Positions 35,470 through 46,974 of a stretch of DNA of 64,000 bases are shown one piece after another. Made by a program: the position numbers and the translations under genes. Every line of letters begins with the position of its first letter. Within the stretch, counting starts at the first letter, position 1. Source of the DNA: Blasia pusilla. Taxonomy: Eukaryota > Marchantiophyta > Marchantiopsida > Blasiales. The notes under the pieces were generated by a model. The model had not been told where the DNA came from. It did no database searches and saw only the letters and a list, made by a program, of their open reading frames with translations. Location: contig CM114274.1 in NCBI GenBank assembly GCA_050084515.1, positions 27,714,001 through 27,778,000 of the forward strand, written 5' to 3'.

Positions 35470-36561
35470 ATTTATATTTCAGAAGTAGATGTTGTTGATG
35501 ATTGTCATGTTCGCTTTTCTCTTTCCAATTGAAGTTCTATACGGCGAAAAGTTTGAATATTTGAGTCATGAGCTCTAGTTTCTTATATTCTTGTTATTCT
35601 TTCTTCTCACTTGTCTCCTTCAAAACTTGAATGAAGGAGTTCATTGATTGTGTAATACTATTATTGGTATCTCTCGACTTTCTTTTTTTATTTGGTCGTC
35701 TTGCAATACCTGATCAGACACATGGTTTGCTTCTTGGACTTTGTTTGGTAGGTAGAGCTCCACTTAAACTCATATTGGATGTGTGAGTTCGAGATATATC
35801 TATTGGTTCACATAATGGTATATCTATGGATGGATGGTGGATCTCTCAATTGATCTACAAATTTCTTGCCCTCATCGGATAGAATATGAATAAATGACGG
35901 TTGAGATTGAGTATGAATGAGATCTTCTTCATTCAAATCAACAAAAACGTCCATACCAACGGATTCTTAGATGTTAGATCCACCATCATATGCACTTGGT
36001 ATTCCTCATTCCTTTGGTGAAGGACCTTTAAACTTGTGTATTTGAGCATCATATTTTCACTCACTTGGTTTGGCACCTATTTGACCTTGTTTAATTTTTT
36101 CATTCTTATACTTTTTTACTAACCCATCTAATTTGTTTCTTAACATTTGTGGCTCATATAGTATGGTCACTTGACCATATTGCTTGCAATTGCAAGCAAT
36201 CGCCATTGGTCTTGGCTCACATTGCCTTGATTATAATGATGGCAACAACATTCTCCATACAAATCAAAAAATATTCTCTCATTCTCTTTAGTCTATTCTA
36301 CTTTTGGTTTCTTAAGAGAGGAAGGACCTGAAATCAAGACAACACAATTCATCGTCATAAGCATCATCACATAAAAAAGCCCTCAAACAATGCATATAGG
36401 GCAACATAAAGGATTGGATTCGTATCAAAAACCATACCGAGAAATTGTTTTTTGATCTTGGTTGAGGTCATACCTCTTACTGAGTCGGGTACCACGGTGT
36501 TGTCTGAAACATCGATAGTCCTCTCCATATAGGGCAGATATTTCTTGTATCTAGAGCACAC
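35470..36561 (-). pseudogene. Harbinger second ORF (Myb/SANT-like) remnants
   Basis: The minus-strand frame 36561-36367 (MCSRYKKYLPYMERTIDVS...) and further broken text to about 35470 correspond to 40148-39352 in copy 2. The position, convergent with the transposase, matches the Myb-like DNA-binding ORF2 of PIF/Harbinger elements. No intact Myb motif is visible, so the assignment is by context. Confidence 0.4.
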
Positions 36562-36849
36562 ATAAACAATTAAATATAAGTCAAATCCTCATTGAATGGT
36601 GCAAATGACTACGCAGAAATAAATGAGATTTTAATATATATTTCATACAGATATCCAAAAAATTTAAAAAAATTGGGTTTGAAGATCTTCTCATTGCAGT
36701 CCTTTTGACTTTAAGAATAAGGCATGACGATTTGCGACGGAAAATATATGACTATCCTAATCTAATACAATCTCACAACTACTAAAGTAGTTGTATCCGT
36801 TCACAAAGTGCAAAAGAGCTCTCTGGAAACTGGACTGTCACAAAGTGGG

Positions 36850-36872
36850 AAAAAAAAAAAAAAAAAAAAAAA
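36850..36872. repeat. Poly(A) tract
   Basis: About 23 consecutive A residues near the right end of Harbinger copy 1, absent from the corresponding place in copy 2 (about 40440). Confidence 0.9.
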
Positions 36873-38309
36873 GGAGTGTCCGCTCACCCTAAAAGTAGCC
36901 GACGCCCTTTTTTAATATAGAAACGAAGGAGAGAATAGGAAACATAGCTCTCCATTTAAGGGCTTCATTCTGTCCCGGCTTGTGCAGAGTCGGAACGGAC
37001 TTGGCATATTCGGACTATATGCCTCCGAACGGAGGCATATCCTCCCGATGTGAATCGGGTAAGAGAGGCGGTTCACATGGAGCCGCCATTCTCTAGATCC
37101 GTTTTCAGCCGGATGGATTTGGAGTGAGGCAACGGAGGTGCACAAACGTGTGCGGCTATATTAGGCCTCCGGTCTAGCTCTATGCTTTTCTTTTCTTAGT
37201 TCATTTTCACCTTCCACCCTTCTTGTAAGGTCAAGTCACGAGCTACATGAAGGAAACAAAGCCCTCCGTTTTGGGGCTGTGTTCCGGCCAAGGCCATAAC
37301 CATTTTGGGACCGTTCCGACTCCTCTCAAAAAAAGCCGGAATGGAAGTCATATATTCATGTGAATCGGGTAAGAGCTACGGCGCCGCACAGGGCGGAGGG
37401 AGCTCCTAAGCGCCAAATATAGCGGAAAAAAATTTGGACCAATCGGAAGGAGGAGAGGGCTCGTCGGACAGAAGGGAGGTTCACATGCAGCCGCCCTTCT
37501 GCGGCTTAGGCTACTACCGGAACGGTTCCGGTTTAGGTTACGGAGCCACACAAATGTGTGAGGCTGCGTTTGCCTCCGTTTGGGTTCTTTTTTTGGTATT
37601 ATTTCAGTAGGTTCTATTTTTAGTATTTTTTTCATGTAGGGATTCCACAGGTTGAAGAGATAGGATATACACAAAGAGCATTTCACACACATAGAGCAGA
37701 GAGAATTTTACACATACAAGACTTCACATAGAGTACAAAATATTTTATATCGAATTATTATGATGGAGACCACGGAAGGTGAGGAAGTTAATATTCAAAG
37801 TTTATTCATGTTCTATTTCATGATCGAAGAGTGACATCAAAGTCAATCAAATCGAGGAAGAGAATTTGGATAATACCAAGACAATTTACTTGGTAGGAGG
37901 TCATTCATAAAGAGGTTTGGACTTATAATGACGATTTTCTTTATTCTTTACACTCACATGAGAAGTCGATATATAATGTCTTTTGAAAATTTTCACAGAT
38001 TAGTAGATGTGATTGAACCATGCATGCCACCTATACCAACATGAGAGAGAGTGAGAAAAAAATTTGAGATAGCAAAGTGTGATGTCGTGGTTATCTACCG
38101 ACTTGCCCACAATCCACCACTTTGAGTCTTGAGTGACTTATACAGGATTAAACAATAAAAAATAGTCAAATACACATCCATTATCATTGACACATTAACG
38201 AGTAGACATAAATTATACGCCAAATATATTAGATGGCAAGTAATTAATGAAATGATTGAACAAATGCGCAAATATAAGCGTATTTGTAGAGTATGATGTA
38301 GTTTCACAA

Positions 38310-38763
38310 ATCATAGGAGCCTATCGATGGATCTCACATAAAACTTAAATTCAAACCTGTTGCGAAATACTTCCTAGAGCACTATAAGAATCGTCACTCT
38401 CATTATTCGATGCTTCTCCAAGGTATATGTGATGTCGATTTGAAGTTTTGGGACTTATATTGTACTAAGTCTGGATCCACTCATGATGTTGTATATTAAA
38501 GGCAATCCAAAGTGTTTCAATGCATTGAAGAGAAACGTTTCCTTTCTGAACCAGAAATCACATTGCCACTTGATCACGGAGAACTTCAAGTGATTCCGCC
38601 CAAAATACTTGGGGATATCGCCTATCCTCAACGACGATGGCTATTGAAATGTTTCCATGGACACCTACATCAAGGCAATCCATTGGAAAATATATTTGAT
38701 ATACAAATGTCAAAGGCAAGGGTGACAATAGAAAATGCTTTTGGTCATTTGAACGGAAGATAG
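38310..38763 (+). pseudogene. Harbinger transposase remnant, copy 2
   Basis: The longest surviving frame, 38512-38763, encodes EKRFLSEPEITLPLDHGELQVIPPKILGD and ARVTIENAFGHLNGR (with the catalytic Glu). The region carrying the first two Asp residues (38310-38510) is broken by stops and small indels. It is parallel to 34610-35194. Confidence 0.7.
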
Positions 38764-39351
38764 AAAATTTTACGCCATTGTCCAATATCTTTAGAAATGG
38801 TTTCTAAAGTAGTGCTTGCATGTGGAATCTTGCATAAATTTGTTATATTAAATGGAGAGCCCTTACCACGAGACATCAATCCAATGGATGATAGGATGAA
38901 TAGTGGAATTATCCAATCATAACCTGGAAGTACGGTGGAAGGGAGAAGAACAATCACATGTGAACTAGTGCGAGCAACATTGTTTAAAGATTTTTGTGAT
39001 ACATATGCTTACTTGAGCGATGACAAAGCTTAACATAGATCACACATACTTATTTTTCAGAAGTAGATGTTGTTGATGATTGTCCTGTTCGCTTTTCTCT
39101 CTCCAACTAACACTCCATACGGCGAAAAGTTCGAACATTTGAGATACGAGCTCCAATTTTTTATCTTCTTGTTAATGTTTCTTCTCATTTGTCTCCTTCA
39201 AAACTTGAATTAAGGCATTCATTGATTGTGTATCTCTCAACTTTCTTTTTTTGTTTGGTTGTCTTGCAATACCCAGTTGGGCACATGCTTTGCTTCTTGG
39301 ACTTTGTTCAGTAGGTAGAGCTCCACTTAAGCTCATATTGGATGTATGAGT

Positions 39352-40148
39352 TCAAGATATATCTATTGGTTCACATAATGGTGTATCTATGGATGGATGA
39401 ATAGGTCCGCGAAATTGATCCACAAATTTCTTGCTCTCGTCTAATAGAATGTGAATAAAGAACGGTTGAGATTCAGCGTGAATGAGATCTTCTTCATTCA
39501 AATTAAAAAAAACCTCCATACCAATGGATTCTTGGATCTTCGTACCACCATCACATGTATTTGGTATTTCTAATTCTTTTGGTGAAGGACCTCTAAAACT
39601 GTGTATTTGAGCATAATATTCCTGCTCTCTTGGTTCGGCAATCTTTTGACCTTGTTCTTGACCTTGTTTCATCTTTCACTCTTATGCTTTTTTATTAATC
39701 CACCTAATTTTTTTTCTTAATATTTGTGGCTTCTATGATATTGTTACTTAACATCTTTCATTCATTTGAATTGCAAGCAATCGCCATTGATCTTGGCTCA
39801 CGTTGCCTTGATTATAATGATGGAAGTAACATTCTTCATACAAATCAAGAAATATTCTCTCATGAGAGAATAAGAGAATATTTCTTCCTCTCTATATTCT
39901 TAAGAGATGAAGGACTTGAAATTAAGATAACACAATTCATAGTGATAAGCATCATCACATGAAAACCCCTCAAATAATGCATATAAGGCAATATGAAGAA
40001 TTGGAATCATATCAAAATTCATACCGAAAAATGATTTCTTGGTCTTGGTTGAGATCATAGCTCTTTGTGAGTCGAGTAGCACGGTGTTTGCTAAAAACAT
40101 TAGTAGTCCTCTCCATGTAGGCAAATATTTCTTATACCTAGAGCACAC
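39352..40148 (-). pseudogene. Harbinger second ORF remnants, copy 2
   Basis: Frames 40148-39900 (MCSRYKKYLPTWRGLLMFLANTV...) and 39672-39352 (Gln/Glu-rich) match the copy 1 minus-strand text at 36561 and below. The Myb/SANT-like label is by position in the element. Confidence 0.4.
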
Positions 40149-40832
40149 ATAAATAGTTTAATATAAGCCAAATCCTCATCGAATGGTGCAAATGACTCTA
40201 TGTAGAAATAAATGATATTTCAATGTTTATTACATGCACATATCCAAAAAAATTAAAAGATGGGGTTTCAAGATCTTCTCGTTGTGTTCATTTTGACTCT
40301 AAGAATATGGCGTGGCGATTCGCGACAAAAAAAGTATGACTATCCTAGTCTAATACACTCTCACAACTACTATATGTAACTGAATTTTTTTTTAAAAGGC
40401 AAACCACCTCTCTGGAATACTTGGACTATCACAAAGTGGAAAAGAAAGCAGCAGTGCCCGTTCTTTCTAAAATTTCCTGAAACCTTTTTTATAATATGAA
40501 AACGGAGGAAAGAGTAGGAAACGTAGCCCTATATTTTGGGGCTCTGTTCCAACCAAACTCTAGCTCCGTTCGAGCCCGATTTGTGCAGTATTGGAATAAA
40601 GTTGGCATATTCGCACGATATGCCTTCAAACATAGGCATATCGGCCCGATGTGAATTGGGCAAGAGAAAGCCGAGGCGCAGGGCTACAACGAAGAAAGAT
40701 GGAACCAATTTTTTTCCTGAAAAGATATTAAATTAATTCCCAGAAAATACATTGCAATCATCTGTGAAGCCTTTGCCAGATGGCAACATTTCGGACTTGG
40801 AGAAATATGGATGTAATGACTTAATAGTATGA

Positions 40833-41454
<622 letters not shown>

Positions 41455-41460
41455 GTATGA

Positions 41461-42367
41461 GAATGATTAATATTGTGTTCAGCTTATAGCACATTCTTGA
41501 AATGATGTCTAATTAGCATTTGTTTGTAGTTGGAGCTCCAATTTCAAGATTAATTATGCATTCTCTTGCCCAGCCATATCTTTTAGCTCTAGATCATTGT
41601 AAGTTATACCATCCTAGTACAAATGTTTTTTGGATATTTAGAGCTTGATCCCATGGACATGCGTACAAGTTGTTACACTATCTAAAACAGTTTTCCTATG
41701 GATAGTGTAACAAATCTCATCAATCCCTAGTAACTACTTCCCGCTATATGCAGGTTGAGGTCGCCAAGATATTTCACCATTTCTACCGCTCAAAGTTTTT
41801 GGCGCAGAAAAATTGGCGATCTTATATGGTTGTCGCGACCTGATGTGCATGGGATCTTGTCCTTAAGAGCCAGATCTCAAGGATAGCCGTTTAGGTTGTG
41901 GCGACCGATTCTCTTAACAGATAACAGAATAACACATTTAATCATTCAATAACATCATAAAAACCGTTTCTAATTCGAATTTCCAACTACAAGCGTCCTG
42001 GCAACGCTGGACATTTCTTGCACCCAAAAGTTTCACGCGTCCCTATGTATGTTGAAAGGATGTCACACCCATGGGATCTGACTCTAATCAATGAACACAC
42101 TTGAATCTAATTGATTTCCCATACGTCAAAGTGTTGTTCTATTGGACTCGACATCAAAGTAGGACAAGGGAAGAACTTCAAAGCACTCTAAAATACAATT
42201 GTCAAAGTTACAATCACATGTCCTACAATCATGGTATATTCCCACATGCGAAATTTGTTGGGTTGTTCCACCATAAGTTGAGTGTCGATTGACCTAAAAT
42301 GCAAAGAAATTAAATAAGACATGCTTAGTTCTACATATTCATTGTCATTAAGGGAGGGAAATTTTCT

Positions 42368-42370
<3 letters not shown>
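41461..42370. other. No gene recognised
   Basis: Low-GC sequence without a recognisable ORF or repeat relationship inside this window. Confidence 0.4.

Positions 42371-42465
<95 letters not shown>
42371..42465. repeat. (GA)n microsatellite, 95 bp
   Basis: Pure GA dinucleotide tract. Confidence 0.98.
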
Positions 42466-42466
<1 letters not shown>

Positions 42467-44870
42467 ATCACACTCTCTAATTGGTAATTAACCGAGCTAA
42501 AATTGAACATAGTAGATCGGTTCAATAAGAGAAATTTGAAGAATTGAATTTGTTGACTTTAAGAGTCCAAATTCTTGCTCCCTCCACTCAAAGTAGCTCT
42601 TAAATTTAAAAAGACCCTACTTGAAAGCAACTACTTGATTAGAAAACACCTTAATTGAAATTCATGATTGCACAAAAACGAACATGGACGGACAAGTCTA
42701 GACATGTCCATAAACATGGATTGCAAGAGAAGAGGCCCACACTTATAGTTAATGATGGAAGGCAAGGCAATGGCGAATGGGGCAATAAGGGGAAGGAAGT
42801 GGATGTGGAGGGCGAAAGAAATGTGAAAGTATAGAACATGAAGGAAAATGGAGGGAATGAGAAAAAAGGGAAGGTAGGGCCCATATGGATAAGTCCTTCC
42901 ATAGGACGCACACGGACTTTCTCCACGTGCAGCCTTAGTGAAAATCCAATCTTCCCACTAGTATTTCCAATAAAGGTTTTTTTAGATTATTCTTATTTAA
43001 CACGCATCAATGCTTATCCCTCCTAATTTGTTACCTCTTCTTCATTTTCCTCTCCCCTCCTCCTTAGTCATCATTCCTTTTGTTTGTTTTCCATCTTTCC
43101 GCAAAGTATCTATCATCCTAGTTTTTTTTACTTTATTGCAAGCAAAGGTTGAATTGCAAATGAACTTTTTCTACGTGTCTTTTGGGAGTTCTAACTTTAT
43201 TACATGTGGAGGAAGCCACAAAGGACTTTTGAAACACCTACAAAGGAAAGAGTGAATGGTCTATGACTAAAACACGACTTTGATTCACCAAAAAAATTTG
43301 CGAATAATATTTATGAGTGTGAGGACTCACAAGATACTGAAAAATCTACAACTCGCACTTGCAATATTCTTTGGATGTTTTTCTAGACTTATAAAGGTGG
43401 GTTTCTTTTTCTTTGCCCAGGTCATTTTCGCTCTCTTTGTTTTCAACATGGTTGATGCTTTGAAGGGTATGTAGAGTGCACACAAGTTTCATCCTAATAG
43501 GAATGACAGTACGTGGTATTTTGAGGATGTCATAACTCTCATAGCCAAACTTGATCCAACGCGGAACATCAAACCTTTAGTGGACTAACACTAGGATGGA
43601 AATGCGTTTAAGTCTCATAAGCGAGATATAACTTGCAAAGAGCAAGACACAAGCCTAGATAGACGTCTTGAAAGATGGTGGGTTTGACATGGAAGAGCGT
43701 GATTAAATGATAGGCATAATTAAGAAGATCTCAAGTCCCACAAGAGTCGTACTCTAAGGAGACTACAATCTAGATTGGAACATGGTTTCTCCACGTTCGG
43801 GGTCATATGGGCTAGACTTAAGGTGCGTTTGGGATGAATAATAAGGCGTTGGAAAGCTTGTAAGAAGCCAATTCCAATGCACTAAAGATACAAAAAAAAT
43901 GTATAAGTTGAAGTCAAGAAACAAGCCTAAAATTGTAAAAATGATACCTTAGGTTGAAGGCTACAAAGAGGTTCCCATGAGGAATTCCTTGGATAAAGGT
44001 AAGGAATGGATTTCTCTAAAACTATATTAAGGGGAAGGATCTCCAAAAGTCTTTGGAATGTGAACCCACCTTAGGAACCATGGGGATAAACCAAATTCAC
44101 AGGATGGATTGAGAGGTTGGCTTTGGATTTTTGGCACCAAGCCAAGTCCAAGTAGTCTAGTTATGGATGCCAACCTTGGAACTTCCCCTGTAGCTTAAAT
44201 ATTGAGTTCCAGTTAGAGACTGGTTTGATGTTCATTGGGAAATTGGGACCGCTAGTCATGTTTCCATCGTTTCAAGTTCCTCAACGATCAAAGAAGTGTG
44301 TCCCAAGTCTTAAATGACTTGCATATATTGAAGAATGAGGTGTTAGGTTAGTATTTGATCCTTTTAGATATGTTAAGATTCGAGGATAATCCGAGACCCA
44401 AACTCAAGAAAGGCAAGGTTGGTTGACTTAAACCGTCGCTATTTTGAATGTGTTTGCATTGAGTGTAGATTAGTAAGGAGAGCATTACATGTTCAATGCA
44501 AGCTTCCACGACATATAAGATAGGCATTCAAAGAAGTAGTTTCACTACAAAGAATGTGCAAAAAGTTATTTTCTCCCTTATTATAACTTCCCAATTATAG
44601 GGTCTGACACCAATTGTTAATGGTTTTCATGATAAGGTTAAGTTGATGGAGCATGAGGTGAGCAAAACCAAAGCAGGAGTACAAAAACCAATTTTGGGAT
44701 AATCTTTATGGAAGAATTTTTATTGGTAGAGAATAAAAAATACTCCAAATGGATCCCTAGGAAGAATTGCATTTAAACTCTATGTCAAGAGACACTTACG
44801 AATGAAGGAAGTTGTGCAAATTGATGAAAAACATGAGGAAAGGGATAAATAGAGGGTATTATTATACATC
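42466..44870. other. No gene recognised
   Basis: Short frames only. The frame 43280-43474 reads into text such as FHPNRNDSTWYFEDVITLIAKLDPTR after a stop, perhaps old retroelement coding sequence, but I cannot assign a family. Confidence 0.3.
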
Positions 44871-45480
44871 ACTAGCTAATTGAGTTACTTATGATATACA
44901 CACATTTTTTGCATTTTGGGAAGAGAAACTCCTTTACTCTTAAAGAGTTCAAAAATTTTAAGTGATTACACCAAGTTTGATCTACCTTTGACCTGCAACC
45001 ATGACATGCTTCCCATTCCCCATTGTCGTGTGCGTGCTTATTGTTTATGTTATATATATATATATATATGCCATATGGTCCCAATACCCTTTTAATGTAA
45101 TTCCTTGGAGACATCCACACAATATGCTTCCTCCTATCCCTATGAATGTCTGGCAACCCTAGCCCTACCACTCTTTACGCGGACCTAGATCATCCATATC
45201 AAACTCTTCCCAAAGTTAAATTTTTACTATGACAATGTCATACACATCCAACATCAATGAATGTATCATCCACATACAATGTTGAGATGATGTAACCAAA
45301 CAAATTGGAGTTCTCTTGAAGGACACCAAAAAAAAAATCACTCTTAATGTAGCCTTCCTTTGATGTATGAGAATCAAAAGTTAGTACCATTTTCTAGGAC
45401 ATTGGTGTAGTCCACGGAGTCACTTATTCAATGTACTTGGGTCTTTTCCCTTGAACTTGGAAACGTTTTGCTTTATACAT
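44870..45480 (-). pseudogene. Decayed copia reverse transcriptase fragment
   Basis: The minus strand shows LYVDD text (about 45275), then FDMDDLG, then the frame 45171-44872 with GLPDIHRDRRKHIVWMSPRNYIKRVLG, the copia RT thumb motif (LGxxIxRDRxxxxxxLSQxxYIxxVL). Frames break repeatedly. A (TA)n run at 45053-45069 interrupts it. Confidence 0.6.
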
Positions 45481-46157
45481 ATACATTTTCCTCTAACTCT
45501 CTAACTAGAAGAACCTGATCTTTAGCTCCAAGTTGTAGAATGCAAGGATAGCTAATAGGTTATGATTAAAAATCATCTATACCAAGAGGAGAATTTCACT
45601 GAATTAGATGCTCTCCTTATGTGCTTAACCCTTTACCATAAGTCTACCTATTTAAGGATTTCCTTCCTTTTGTAAGGTATATCTATCCACTTGCAACCAA
45701 TTTCCTACTTTTTCTATGGAAATTTCACCAATTCCCATGTCTGGTTATTGTGAAGAGACTCCATCTCACGAGTTGCAACTTTCTAGCTATGAAAATTGCT
45801 TCTATTTAGGTGGAAAGGTTCAGGATAAGGTTGAGTTTTAAGGAAATTATTAATATATGCCCAATCTCAAGATAACTCATGCACCATGCCATTTACAACG
45901 AGTCACAAAATGTTGTGTACACCAGGGTCCAGGGAGTTATTTCGTGACAACCCGTACATTTCCGATTTCTACAAAACCGGGCGGCAATATCCGAAGTTTT
46001 CGTCATTCCATCCGGCTAAACAGATACGAATACAAAGGACACCCTCCCTGAACCCTCAGTTTTTGGCCAGTAAGTGACGGACTGTATCGGAAATTCTCAT
46101 TCTTCCGGCCAGCTCAACACGTAACCCCTGATCTCCCCGGACATTGGTGTACACCCA
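45481..46157. other. No gene recognised
   Basis: No ORF or repeat family identified. 45900-46140 is noticeably more GC-rich than its surroundings. Confidence 0.3.
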
Positions 46158-46363
46158 TCACCATCTATGCTGAGCATCTTATACGCATTTTAGGGCAAAC
46201 ACTCCTTGTCCCTACATAGAGACCAAACTCATTGAGTAGTGCCTGCTACAGCCTTACCTATCACCATCTATGCTAAGCATTTTATATGCATTTTAGGGCA
46301 AACACTCCTTGTCCCTACATAGAGACCATACTCATTGAGTAGTGCCTGCTACAGCCTTACGAT
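46158..46363. repeat. 103-bp tandem duplication
   Basis: Unit 46158-46260 (tcaccatctatgctgagcat...) is repeated at 46261-46363 (tcaccatctatgctaagcat...) with only a few substitutions. Confidence 0.9.
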
Positions 46364-46974
46364 CATAGACCCCGTGCCCTGGTTGGAAAGTGCTTGAGAC
46401 TGGGATGGATGTAGAGAGAGGAAGAAGTGAAGAAGGTAGCATTTGAGAGGAGGGTGACACTCATATAGTGAGTGATGACCAAACAACATGTTGGTGCAGT
46501 GCTTCCAAGTGTCAACCAGGAAGCTCTTTACTCTTTCACTCAAGCAAAAGAGCAAAGTCGTCGCTTATGCTAGCATGGCTTGATTCTCTCCGCAAAACCT
46601 ATCTTTACCCAACGCATTGAATTCAATTTGGGCCTCTGCTAGTGTAAACTATGACTTTGCTTTAGCAGCAAGAGTTTTCCATCGGGATGTCTGCTTGCCA
46701 CCTCTTTCTGGGAAACAAATGCTTCCTAGCTGCTCATGATTGACCCTATCAATCTGCTTTCCGATTTATGTTGTCAGAATGAAAGAATGCTTGTGTGCTC
46801 TCAGATTGAAGGTCTTTAGCCCATGGGAAAAATCTGGGAACTTCTTAAAATCCCAAGGCAACCAGCCAAACCTCTCGACATGAAGATTGAATTCGGCACT
46901 ATCAATAACTACTCCACCACAAGTGGCCATCGAATGTGGCCTTTATCCCCTTTTTCCTTGCATCTGTCAATGGG
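46364..46974. other. Downstream region of RHL1
   Basis: Contains no supported gene. The part nearest 46974 should be the 3' UTR of the minus-strand RHL1 gene. Confidence 0.4.

Larger units (their letters stand above)
33490..37060 (+). mobile_element. PIF/Harbinger element copy 1
   Basis: The segment is homologous throughout to 37370-40680. It holds a DDE transposase ORF on the plus strand and remnants of the second (Myb/SANT-type) ORF on the minus strand, the convergent arrangement usual for this superfamily. Its GC-rich ends share motifs with copy 2 (cggttcacatggagccgcc, gtgaatcgggtaagag). Exact terminal repeats and target duplication could not be fixed by eye. Copy 1 carries an extra 278-bp MITE. 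Confidence 0.6.
37370..40680 (+). mobile_element. PIF/Harbinger element copy 2
   Basis: Second copy, in the same orientation and about 3.5-3.9 kb from the first. It lacks the MITE and is more decayed in the transposase. The spacer between copies (about 37060-37370) contains end-like motifs (ttttggggctgtgttccgg), also found near 40535 (ttttggggctctgttcc). Confidence 0.6.

Noticed and set aside
45053-45069. (TA)n run as a possible origin or promoter
   Set aside because: A short dinucleotide run inside a decayed copia RT; no supporting context.
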